This document shows positions 1 to 6,674 of a DNA stretch of 64,000 bases, one piece after another. The stretch lies in assembly GCA_963785155.1 (NCBI GenBank), contig CAWAUB010000006.1:390827-454826 (forward strand), read 5' to 3'. Below the pieces are notes generated by a model. That model was not told where the DNA came from and searched no databases. It saw nothing but the letters and a program-made list of their open reading frames with translations. The position numbers were made by a program, and so were the translations under genes. The first letter of the stretch is position 1. Each line of letters starts with the position of its first letter. Origin of the DNA: DASUSH01 sp963785155 (GTDB lineage: Bacteria; Actinomycetota; Thermoleophilia; Solirubrobacterales; 70-9).

Positions 1-1344
1 CCAGGCGGTCGATTGCGCGTTGGTGGGTCCGGAGAACGCGAGCGACCAGCCGCCGTCGCCGCGCTGCGTCCGGCGCAGGTAGGCGGCGCCGCGATCGAGC
101 ACGCGGCCGCGGTTGCCCGCGGCAGCGAGGCCCTGAAGCGCAGCGCCGGTCGAGTCGGACTCGCTCTGCGAATCGGACTGGAACCCCCAGCCCCCGTCGC
201 GGTTGGCCGCGCGGCGCAGCCATTCGGCGGGCCGGCGCAGCGAGGAGCGAGGGGTCCCGGCCGCTCGCAGCGCGAGGATTCCGAACGCGGTCAGGTTGAC
301 CTGGCCCTGGAAGCTGCCGTTCGCGCCTCGACGGCCGTTCAGCTCGGCGACCAGGTCGCGGCCCGCGAATGCGCGAGGGCTTACGCCCGCCGCATCCAGG
401 GCCAGGATCGTCCGCTCGAGGTCGCCGGTCGATCGGATCGACTCCGCGGTCGAGCGCAGGAAGCTGACCGGGCTGTTCCCAGCCTTGCGCAGATCGAGCG
501 GGTTGCGGCCGCTGCCCTCGAGCCCGAGCATCGCCCAGCCGGTGATCGAGACGCTCGACTCGTCGCCCGGGGTGACCGGCAGCCCACCGTCGCGGTTCTG
601 CGCGCGCTCGAGGTAACGACGGGCTGAGGCGTCGTCCGCGAGCGCCGGGGCGGCGGCGAAGACAAGGACGAAGGAGACGATCAGGCCGGCGGCGCCGGCG
701 GCGCCCAGTGCCCGGCGAGGCCTGGCCGGTCTCTCCTCCGGCCAATCGAACTCCAGCCGCGTGCGGAAGCGGGTGAGGATGCGGACGAACGCCGGCCCGG
801 CGGCGAGCGCGAACGCGAAGTTGCCCAGGGCGTGCGCGACGTTGAACGGAATCCCGCGGGCGGAGAGGGCCAGGTAGCGCTCGAGCGACTGCTCGCCACC
901 GTAGGTGACCATCACGGAGAGGTCGAGCAGGGCGCCGTAGACGAGGCCCGCGACCGCGCAGGCGAGCGCCAGTCCCCAGCGGCCGAGGCGGCGGTGTGTC
1001 GCCTTCGCAAGCGCCGCTCCTGCCAGCCCCGCCAGGCCCCAGGCGGCCATCTGCCAGGGGGTCCACGGGCCCTGGCCCAGCCAGAAGTTCGAGACCAGTG
1101 CCGCGAGCGCGCCGACGACGAAGCCGGCCGGCCCGCCGAGCGAGTAGCCCGAGAGCATCGCGATGTCGGTCGTCGGCGTGACGTTCGGGATTGGCGTCAG
1201 CGCCACCCGCCCCGCGGCGGCGAGCGCCGCGAGGGCGGCGACGAGGCCGAGGAGGCGCGCGGACGGGTGCGAGCGCTCGTACCAGACGAAGCCGCCGACG
1301 AGGACGATCGCGAGGATCGCGAAGGTGGCGATCTGCCAGGTCAT
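1..1344 (-). CDS. ECF transporter S component fused to an intrinsic-factor-like prenyltransferase-repeat domain (3' end cut by window edge)
   Basis: At least 448 codons run in one frame from ATG at 1344 to the window edge. Residues ~1-225 are a membrane S component with about six hydrophobic segments and the stretch TPIPNVTPTTDIAMLSG typical of ECF substrate-binding subunits. A charged linker follows (~226-245), then a seventh hydrophobic segment ending in APALADD, which resembles a signal-peptidase site. The remainder carries prenyltransferase/squalene-cyclase-type repeats: NRDGGLPV, NRDGGWGF, RGDGGWSL. That alpha/alpha-barrel repeat type forms the N-terminal half of intrinsic factor and transcobalamin. 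The start overlaps the stop of the upstream ATPase by ATGA, so translation is probably coupled. It is the last visible gene of a B12-riboswitch operon. I infer that the S subunit binds a corrinoid and that the exported domain helps capture it. A processed two-part protein is also possible because of the ALADD site. Confidence 0.82.
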   Translation of the reverse strand, partial: MTWQIATFAILAIVLVGGFVWYERSHPSARLLGLVAALAALAAAGRVALTPIPNVTPTTDIAMLSGYSLGGPAGFVVGALAALVSNFWLGQGPWTPWQMAAWGLAGLAGAALAKATHRRLGRWGLALACAVAGLVYGALLDLSVMVTYGGEQSLERYLALSARGIPFNVAHALGNFAFALAAGPAFVRILTRFRTRLEFDWPEERPARPRRALGAAGAAGLIVSFVLVFAAAPALADDASARRYLERAQNRDGGLPVTPGDESSVSITGWAMLGLEGSGRNPLDLRKAGNSPVSFLRSTAESIRSTGDLERTILALDAAGVSPRAFAGRDLVAELNGRRGANGSFQGQVNLTAFGILALRAAGTPRSSLRRPAEWLRRAANRDGGWGFQSDSQSESDSTGAALQGLAAAGNRGRVLDRGAAYLRRTQRGDGGWSLAFSGPTNAQSTAW

Positions 1345-2051
1345 CGGACGGCCTCGTGGCCGGCCCTCAGGAGAGCCGCGCCCTCGGCCGCGAGGATCGC
1401 GCCCGTGCCCGGGAGGATCCGCGCGACCTCCGTCGAGAAGTACCAGCCGCCCGACAGGACCTCCGCGACAGGAGCGTCGGCGACGGTGACTCCGTCGCCG
1501 AGGAGCACCACGCGCTGAGCGAACCCCGCGGCGAACTCGACGTCGTGAGTGGCGACGAGGACCGCGGAGCCGGCCTCGGAGATCTCCGCGAGCCACGCCG
1601 CGAGCTCCTCCTTGCGCGCCCGGTCCATGCCGCGGGTGGGCTCGTCGAGGCAGACGAGGCCTGTCCGCTCACGGCCCGCGGTCGCGATCGCCAGGGCGAG
1701 CCGCTGGCGCTCTCCGCCGGAAAGCTCGCCCGGATGGCGGTCGGCGAACGACTCGAGGCCGACCCGGCGCAGGGCGGCGGCACCCGCGTCCCCGGGCAGC
1801 TCGTCGCCGACACGTTCACGAAGGAGGTAGTCGCCGGGGCTCTGGGTGAGCAGCGCGCAGCCATCCGGGGCCTCCGCCCGCCCCCGCGCGGGCTCGGTCA
1901 CCCCGGCGCAGGCGCGCAGCAGCGTGCTCTTGCCGGCGCCGTTGCGCCCCATCAGGGCGACCCTCTCCCCCGCCCCGACCTCGAGATCGACGCCGCGCAG
2001 AACATCCCGAGGCCCATCGCCGGGATCAAGCTCGACCCAGAGATCGCGCAC
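1341..2051 (-). CDS. ECF transporter ATP-binding subunit (second ABC domain)
   Basis: ABC ATPase of about 236 residues with Walker A GRNGAGKST, signature LSGGERQRLALA, Walker B LVCLDEPT and the switch His in VATHD. It energises the ECF transporter together with the neighbouring ATPase and EcfT on the cytoplasmic membrane face. The first usable start is GTG at 2051, inside the 3' end of the upstream ATPase gene. Upstream in this frame a TGA lies within the palindrome at 2087-2099. Homologous sequences often continue from a linker into a motif like ALDVRDLWVEL, so this may once have been the C-terminal half of a double-ABC protein. The stop overlaps the start of the S component. Confidence 0.85.
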   Translation of the reverse strand: MRDLWVELDPGDGPRDVLRGVDLEVGAGERVALMGRNGAGKSTLLRACAGVTEPARGRAEAPDGCALLTQSPGDYLLRERVGDELPGDAGAAALRRVGLESFADRHPGELSGGERQRLALAIATAGRERTGLVCLDEPTRGMDRARKEELAAWLAEISEAGSAVLVATHDVEFAAGFAQRVVLLGDGVTVADAPVAEVLSGGWYFSTEVARILPGTGAILAAEGAALLRAGHEAVR

Positions 2052-2970
2052 GTCGAGCGCCGGTTGCGACGGGCGGCAACCGTTGTGGGGTCAGACCCCT
2101 GGAGGGCGTTGGAGCCAGGACCAGCGCTCGTGGTATGGGGTCTGACCCGCGCTCTCGAGTGCGCTGGCGGGCCTGTTTTACGCCCGTCGGCAGTGGGTGG
2201 AGGTTCGCTCCTGCGAAGAGCCTCGCCGCCGGGGTGGCCAGGGCCGGGTCCGTGGCGATCGCCCAGTCCAGGAAGTCCGCCGGGGGGCCGTCGAAGCCGA
2301 GTGCGCCGTCGGCCAGGGCGATGACGCGGTCGGCGGCGGCGAGGCAGCGCTCCGTGCGGTGCTCGGCGAGCAGGATCGACGTGCCCCACTCCTCGTTCAG
2401 CCGCCGCAGCAGCCAGATCAGCTCGTCGCCGGCGACCGGGTCGAGCTGTGAGGTCGGCTCGTCGAGGAGGACGAGCCGTGGCCGCGGGGCGAGCGCGGCT
2501 GCGAGGGCGACCCGCTGCAGCTCGCCGCCGGAGAGGGTGTCGGTCGCCCGGTCGAGCAGGTGCGGAAGCGCGAGCGCGAGCGCGACCTCCTCCACCGCTC
2601 GGGCCCGCGCGGCGGGCGGGTCACCTCGCAGCTCGAGCGGCAGCTCCAGCTCGGCGCGGACGGTCGTCGAGACGACCTGCGACTCGGGTTCCTGAGCGAC
2701 GAAGCCAGCCTCCCGGCCCAGCTCGGCCGGGCCGTGCTCACGCACGTCGAGCCCGCCGACCCACAGGCCGCCCGAGGCGTCGCCGCCGAAGAAATGCGGC
2801 ACGAGGCCGCAGCCCGCCCGCAGCAGCGTCGTCTTGCCGCAGCCCGAGCGCCCGGCGAGGACGACCAGCTCGCCCGGGTCGATGGTCAGGCTCACGTCCC
2901 GAAGGGCCTCCCGCTCGGCGTCCGGGTACCGGTAGCCGAAGCCGTCGAGCTCGAGCAGCGGCTCAGGCAC
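2026..2970 (-). CDS. ECF transporter ATP-binding subunit (first ABC domain)
   Basis: ABC ATPase with Walker A GRSGCGKTT, signature LSGGELQRVALA, Walker B LVLLDEPT and switch His LLAEHR. I chose GTG at 2970 because it overlaps the end of the EcfT gene by 8 nt and begins directly with the ABC fold (VPEPLLELDGFGYRYPD). The conserved domain ends around residue 265. The last ~50 residues are arginine-rich, lie over the pair of palindromes at 2087-2148 and do not look like ABC sequence. The gene overlaps the next ATPase by 26 nt. With EcfT and the fused S subunit it completes an ECF importer, and the riboswitch upstream of the operon points to cobalamin or a precursor as substrate. Confidence 0.86.
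   Translation of the reverse strand: MPEPLLELDGFGYRYPDAEREALRDVSLTIDPGELVVLAGRSGCGKTTLLRAGCGLVPHFFGGDASGGLWVGGLDVREHGPAELGREAGFVAQEPESQVVSTTVRAELELPLELRGDPPAARARAVEEVALALALPHLLDRATDTLSGGELQRVALAAALAPRPRLVLLDEPTSQLDPVAGDELIWLLRRLNEEWGTSILLAEHRTERCLAAADRVIALADGALGFDGPPADFLDWAIATDPALATPAARLFAGANLHPLPTGVKQARQRTRERGSDPIPRALVLAPTPSRGLTPQRLPPVATGARRARSLGRA
2087..2148. repeat. Pair of REP-like palindromes inside the junction of two ATPase genes
   Basis: Two near-identical palindromes, ggggtcagacccc at 2087-2099 and ggggtctgaccc at 2137-2148, are separated by 37 bp. They sit exactly where the 3' end of one ATPase gene meets the 5' end of the next. One palindrome supplies a TGA in the frame of the downstream ATPase. 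This looks like a small mobile REP/MITE-type insertion in the linker between two ABC domains. No transposase is present, so the REP label is inference. Confidence 0.5.
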
Positions 2971-3835
2971 GGGCCACCTCGAACGGGAGCGCGGCAAGGA
3001 GCGGCAGGGCAAGCGCGAGGCAGAGGGTCGCCGGATCGGTGTCCACCTCGATCGTCGGGTACGCCTCGAAGCCTCCGACCCCGGCGGCGCGCGCCGCGAG
3101 GCCGGCGACGACCACCGCGACCCCCGTCAGGAGGAAGAGGCGGTCATGGCGCGATCGCTTGACGGGAGCGGGCGCGGCGCGCACGGGCGACGAGAAGCCG
3201 CGGAGCTCCAGCGTCGCCGCCGCGTCGACGGCCCGGTCCAGGGAGCCGGAGAGGAGCCTGCCCGCCATCGCGGCCCGCGTCGCGGGTGCGGCGGCCGGAC
3301 CGCGCAGGCTCGCGGCCTCCCGCAGCCGCCCCAGGTCGGCGGCGGCCAGGGGCACGGCGCGGCTGACGAGGGTCGCGGTGAGCGCCGAGCGCCGGGCGAT
3401 CGGGCGCAGCAGCCGCAGCACCCGGTCCGGGTCGACGCACGCCGAGTACACGGCGAAGGCCGCGACGACGACGAAGATCCGCAGGGCGAGGACGCCGCCG
3501 GCGACCAGAGCCTCGAGCGTCGCGTCGGTCTGCCCGAGCAGCGGCAGGTCCCAGCCGCGGACGAGGATCGTCTCGCCGCGCTGGCTGACGAGGACGTTCA
3601 CCAGCACGATCGCGATGCCGAGCCAGATCCCGTACCGGGCGGCGAGAAGGAGGGCCTGGCGCGCCCCGGCGGCGATCCCGGCGACGCAGACGGCGGCACC
3701 GGCGGCGAGCAGCACGATCGGGTTCGAGAAGGCGAACGCGACGACCCCGAACGACCCGAGATAGGCGATCGCCGCCTGCGGCGAGGCGGCCTGAAGCGGG
3801 CCGCGCCGGGGGCGGTAGGCGAGGGGGCTCCTCAT
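2963..3835 (-). CDS. ECF transporter transmembrane subunit EcfT (CbiQ-like)
   Basis: About 290-residue membrane protein with hydrophobic segments at its N-terminal half (AAIAYLGSFGVVAFAF, IVLLAAGAAVCVAGIAAGA, IWLGIAIVLVNVLV, LRIFVVVAAFAVY) and near the C-terminus. The middle is a cytoplasmic arginine/alanine-rich coupling region that includes AASLRG, equivalent to the A-R-G coupling motifs by which EcfT contacts the ATPases. ATG at 3835 lies one base after the stop of the DUF4430 gene, which is a better start than the longer in-frame extension. The 3' end overlaps the ATPase start by 8 nt. It joins the S component to the ATPase pair. Confidence 0.85.
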   Translation of the reverse strand: MRSPLAYRPRRGPLQAASPQAAIAYLGSFGVVAFAFSNPIVLLAAGAAVCVAGIAAGARQALLLAARYGIWLGIAIVLVNVLVSQRGETILVRGWDLPLLGQTDATLEALVAGGVLALRIFVVVAAFAVYSACVDPDRVLRLLRPIARRSALTATLVSRAVPLAAADLGRLREAASLRGPAAAPATRAAMAGRLLSGSLDRAVDAAATLELRGFSSPVRAAPAPVKRSRHDRLFLLTGVAVVVAGLAARAAGVGGFEAYPTIEVDTDPATLCLALALPLLAALPFEVARA

Positions 3836-3836
3836 G

Positions 3837-4745
3837 TCACGGAACCGGGAGCCGTAGCGCCTCGCCGCCGGCGGGAACGGCGATGGCAAAGCGGTTCGCA
3901 AGCGATTCCGAGTCGAGCGCCGCCGCCGCGGCGTCCACGCCCTCCGGGTCGGTTCCGGTCACGATCCATGCGGATTCCTCTGGCCCATTCTCCACGGCGG
4001 CGACCAGGCCCGTCCCTGGCCCGAGCCGTTCGCTCTCGCGAAGGGTCTCGTCGTAGGTGGCCAGCTCCCACGCGTCCCCCGCCTGCTCGAAACTCGCGAA
4101 GACGCCGCTCCGGCTCGGCGAGTCGCCCAGTACAGCGGCCTGCCCGAGCCTGCGCAGGTCCTCCCATGCCCCGACCAGCACCAGCGGTCCGTCGGCGCCG
4201 GAACGGGGCTCCCCGCCGGACTCCGGCACCTGCCCGCCGACACCCTCGATCCGCTCGACGACCTCGCCGCAGACCGTCTCGGTAGCCTCGGCGCAGGGAA
4301 CGTTCGCCGGCTCGCCACCCGTGAACGGCGCGGGCCACGAACCGACCACCGCGGGGACTCGCATCACATCGGTCCAATCGTGGTAATCCCACCAGATCCG
4401 CATGCCCGCATCGAGCTTGACCTCGGCGGCCCCTACCGGGGATTCGAGGCCGTCCACGTAGAAGAACCAGTCGCTCGTCCGGCCGTCCGCGGCCTCGCCG
4501 TCGATTCCGTCGAGCGACTGCACGAACCCGCCGCCGTAGCGCGTCTCGATGTCGGCCTCCCGGTCGAGGAAGCGCATCACCGTGTCCGATGCCGGTGGAT
4601 CCTCGGCGACTGCGGAGACCAGCTCCTCGGCACCGTAATCGCGGGTAACGGTGAGCGTTGCTTCGCCCTCGCCGGCCTCACCCTCGCCGAGGCCACAGGC
4701 CCCGAGCGAGAGTGAGGCGACGAGCGCCAGCGCGGCAAGCCGCAC
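3837..4745 (-). CDS. DUF4430 (transcobalamin C-terminal-like) lipoprotein
   Basis: About 302 residues, GTG start. The N-terminus is a lipoprotein signal (LSLGAC), so the protein is probably anchored on the outer face of the membrane. Residues ~25-145 match the DUF4430 pattern: an ETRYGGGFVQSL strand, DWFFYVDGLESPVGAAEV, then MRIWWDYHDW. DUF4430 is the bacterial counterpart of the C-terminal beta domain of intrinsic factor and transcobalamin. The C-terminal ~130 residues are of unknown type. The gene lies 8 nt after the other DUF4430 gene and 1 nt before EcfT, in a cobalamin-riboswitch operon. I infer a surface corrinoid-binding protein that passes ligand to the ECF complex. Binding is not shown by sequence alone. 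Confidence 0.8.
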   Translation of the reverse strand: MRLAALALVASLSLGACGLGEGEAGEGEATLTVTRDYGAEELVSAVAEDPPASDTVMRFLDREADIETRYGGGFVQSLDGIDGEAADGRTSDWFFYVDGLESPVGAAEVKLDAGMRIWWDYHDWTDVMRVPAVVGSWPAPFTGGEPANVPCAEATETVCGEVVERIEGVGGQVPESGGEPRSGADGPLVLVGAWEDLRRLGQAAVLGDSPSRSGVFASFEQAGDAWELATYDETLRESERLGPGTGLVAAVENGPEESAWIVTGTDPEGVDAAAAALDSESLANRFAIAVPAGGEALRLPVP

Positions 4746-4753
4746 CCGATAAC

Positions 4754-5728
4754 TCAGAACTTGACCTTCTGGCAGTTCTTGGCTATCTCGTCCTTCTTGT
4801 CCGCCTTCACCTTGTTCTTCTTGCCGCCGCCGCAGTCGATCGCGTCGACCTCGCCGTCCTTGGCGTCAACCTCGTCGTTGGCGCCGCCGGCGTTGATCGA
4901 GTCAGGGCCCTTCGTGCCCTTGATCTTGTCGGGCTGCGAGCTGCCGCCGATGATCGACCCGGCGCTCTTCGGGCAGTCCGAGAGCTTGCCGGCCGCGCAG
5001 ATCTGGTGCGCATCGGAGATCGCACCCGTCCGGGTCGCCGTCAGCGTCTGGTTGGCGACGGTGAGCTCGATCGTGGTCGTGCCGTCGGCGCCGGTCGGCG
5101 CGCTCGCGCCGGTGACGCTGACGCCCGCGGCGGGAACGTGGGTCCCGGTCGAGTCGTACTCGAACACCTGCACCTGGGTGGGCGTCCCGAGCTCGACCCG
5201 CTCCGGCGCGTCGAGCAGGAGCTCGGGCGGCGGCGCGTCGGCGAAATCGGGATCGAGGTACCAGGTGACGGCGTTGTTCTTCTTCACCGGGCCCTCACCG
5301 CCGACCTGCGACTCGACGTGGTCCACCTTGAGCAGCCAGAAACCGGTCTCGGGGGCAACCTCGCCGCCGATTCCGCAGACGCCGAGCCCGAAGTCGAAGG
5401 CATCGGTGACCGAAACCGGCTTCAGGTCCTTGTCGCCTGCCGAAGCGCCGTCAATCACTGCGCCCAGGGCGGTCGGTCCGTCGATGTCCACCGTGCCGCC
5501 GCTGCCGGCGGTGTCGCCGCCGAAGCAGGTGGCCTTCTTGTCGGTCTTGATCGAGACGCTGTCGGTGTATTGGGTGTAGTCGCCGAGCACGGCGCCCGAC
5601 GAATCGACCACGGTCAGGTCGACCGGAACGCTCTTCGCGACCGCGGCCGCGGCGAACGTGAGTGAGATTGCGGCGGCAACGGTGAGCATGAGCGCTCCAC
5701 GCAGCGACCGTGAGATTGGGATAGGCAT
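4754..5728 (-). CDS. Exported DUF4430-like protein with degenerate RTX-type C-terminus
   Basis: First gene after the cobalamin riboswitch, about 324 residues. ATG at 5728 is preferred over GTG at 5737 because GAGGAAAGG then lies at normal ribosome-binding distance. A Sec signal (LRGALMLTVAAAISLTFAAAAVA) leads into a beta-rich region with FWLLKVDHVESQVGG and AVTWYLDPDF, resembling the DWxYYVNG / WxY ends of DUF4430. An Ig-like stretch follows (ELGTPTQVQVFEYDSTG, TGADGTTTIELTV). The C-terminal ~60 residues (KGTKGPDSINAGGANDEV, VDAIDCGGGKKNKV) resemble worn RTX/hemolysin calcium-binding repeats common in Solirubrobacterales. The likely role is extracellular corrinoid capture for the downstream ECF transporter. 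The DUF4430 match here is weaker than in the next gene. Confidence 0.68.
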   Translation of the reverse strand: MPIPISRSLRGALMLTVAAAISLTFAAAAVAKSVPVDLTVVDSSGAVLGDYTQYTDSVSIKTDKKATCFGGDTAGSGGTVDIDGPTALGAVIDGASAGDKDLKPVSVTDAFDFGLGVCGIGGEVAPETGFWLLKVDHVESQVGGEGPVKKNNAVTWYLDPDFADAPPPELLLDAPERVELGTPTQVQVFEYDSTGTHVPAAGVSVTGASAPTGADGTTTIELTVANQTLTATRTGAISDAHQICAAGKLSDCPKSAGSIIGGSSQPDKIKGTKGPDSINAGGANDEVDAKDGEVDAIDCGGGKKNKVKADKKDEIAKNCQKVKF

Positions 5729-5760
5729 ATGAGCCACCCTTTCCTCGAGGGTTGAATGGG

Positions 5761-5935
5761 CTGGCCGGGGACAGGTCTCCTGGCTTCCGGGAACGTGCGC
5801 CGCGCCTTCCCAGGAGCGCGTAGCGCTCCAAGTGGCTGGCCCTATGCCTTGCGGCGTCGCCTACCCGGTCACAGTGGCGGGACCGCGCCGGTTTCACACC
5901 GGACTTCCCTTGACCACCGGCCTATGAACTGGCGC
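5761..5935 (-). promoter_or_regulatory. Cobalamin (adenosylcobalamin-type) riboswitch
   Basis: Read on the minus strand, the leader contains GGGAAGTCCGGTGTGAAACC, then the B12-box core GGTCCCGCCACTGTGACC, and ends with AGCCAGGAGACCTGTC. These are the conserved elements of the cobalamin riboswitch in the correct order and spacing. It lies immediately upstream of the DUF4430/ECF operon and would reduce expression when cobalamin is abundant. Exact ends are estimated. Confidence 0.95.
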
Positions 5936-5979
5936 GAGTCTACCGGCCCCCGCGCGGAGTACCCCTCATGGGGTAACTC

Positions 5980-6369
5980 TCAGTCGTTCTTGCGCTTCTC
6001 GACGAGCTCGCTGAGCGACGCGACCACTTCCGGCATCGACTTCTTCATGCGCGAGAGCTCCCAGTGCTCGATCTTGATCACGCGCATCGTCGAGGTCGCG
6101 GTGATCGTCGCCGAGCGCTGCGACTTCTCGAGCAGGCCCTCCTCGCCGATCACGTCGCCGGGGCCGACCTCGGCGATCTTCTCGCCGTCGCGGGTGACCT
6201 CGGCGGTTCCCTCCTCGATCACGTAAAAGTCGTTCGAGAAGCCGCCCTCGCGCATCACCGCAACGCCTTCGGCGAATTCGTCGACCTTCGTGAATGGGGC
6301 GATCTTCTTCAGGCTCTCCTCGGGCACGTCCGCGAAGAGCGGCACTCGCTTCAGCTGGCTGACGTCCAC
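5980..6369 (-). CDS. Cyclic nucleotide-binding (CRP-like) single-domain protein
   Basis: 129 residues covering one CNB domain: VDVSQLKRVPLFADVPEESL helix, FAEGVAVMREGGFSNDFYVI, EEGTAEVTRDGEKIAEVGPG, DVIGEEGLLEKSQRSATITA. There is no helix-turn-helix, so it is not a classical CRP transcription factor. The phosphate-binding cassette is degenerate (GEEGLLEKSQRSAT rather than GExALLxxxxRxAT), which leaves cNMP binding uncertain. GTG at 6369 is supported by GAAGGAGA about 10 nt upstream. It is transcribed toward the riboswitch operon and divergently from the histidine kinase. Such stand-alone CNB proteins are common in Actinobacteria and their partners are usually unknown. Confidence 0.8.
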   Translation of the reverse strand: MDVSQLKRVPLFADVPEESLKKIAPFTKVDEFAEGVAVMREGGFSNDFYVIEEGTAEVTRDGEKIAEVGPGDVIGEEGLLEKSQRSATITATSTMRVIKIEHWELSRMKKSMPEVVASLSELVEKRKND

Positions 6370-6674
6370 TGGGCAGTTTTCTCCTTCGAGATCGGTTCGC
6401 TTTAGGCGCGACGAATCTAACCGAAATCGGGGGACGACCCCTGCAGACCCCTCCCCACGAGCCAGGCGATTGGTCCCAGAAAAGCAACGAGCCCGAGAAA
6501 ACTCGGGCCCGTTGCGGGTACAGGGGGGAGCGGGGTTTGCTCCGTCACCCAATGTACCCCACTCGCGCCGCCATAAACATCGGCCCGGAATAAATATTTC
6601 CGAGCGGCATATTCGAACCCCTTCCACCCCGTAGCTATGCGAAGATCGGAACCCTGAGCACTCGAGCGTCAAGG
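6370..6674. other. Divergent intergenic region with a strong stem-loop
   Basis: This 305-bp gap separates the CNB gene (minus) from the histidine kinase operon (plus). At 6485-6514 there is a two-part hairpin: caacg, one mismatch, gcccgag, loop aaaa, ctcgggc, cgttg. It has no T-tract on either strand, so it is not a clear terminator. It could be part of a small RNA or the CNB leader. An AT-rich patch (gaataaatatttccg) near 6588-6603 may hold a promoter for the kinase operon. No gene was found here. Confidence 0.4.
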
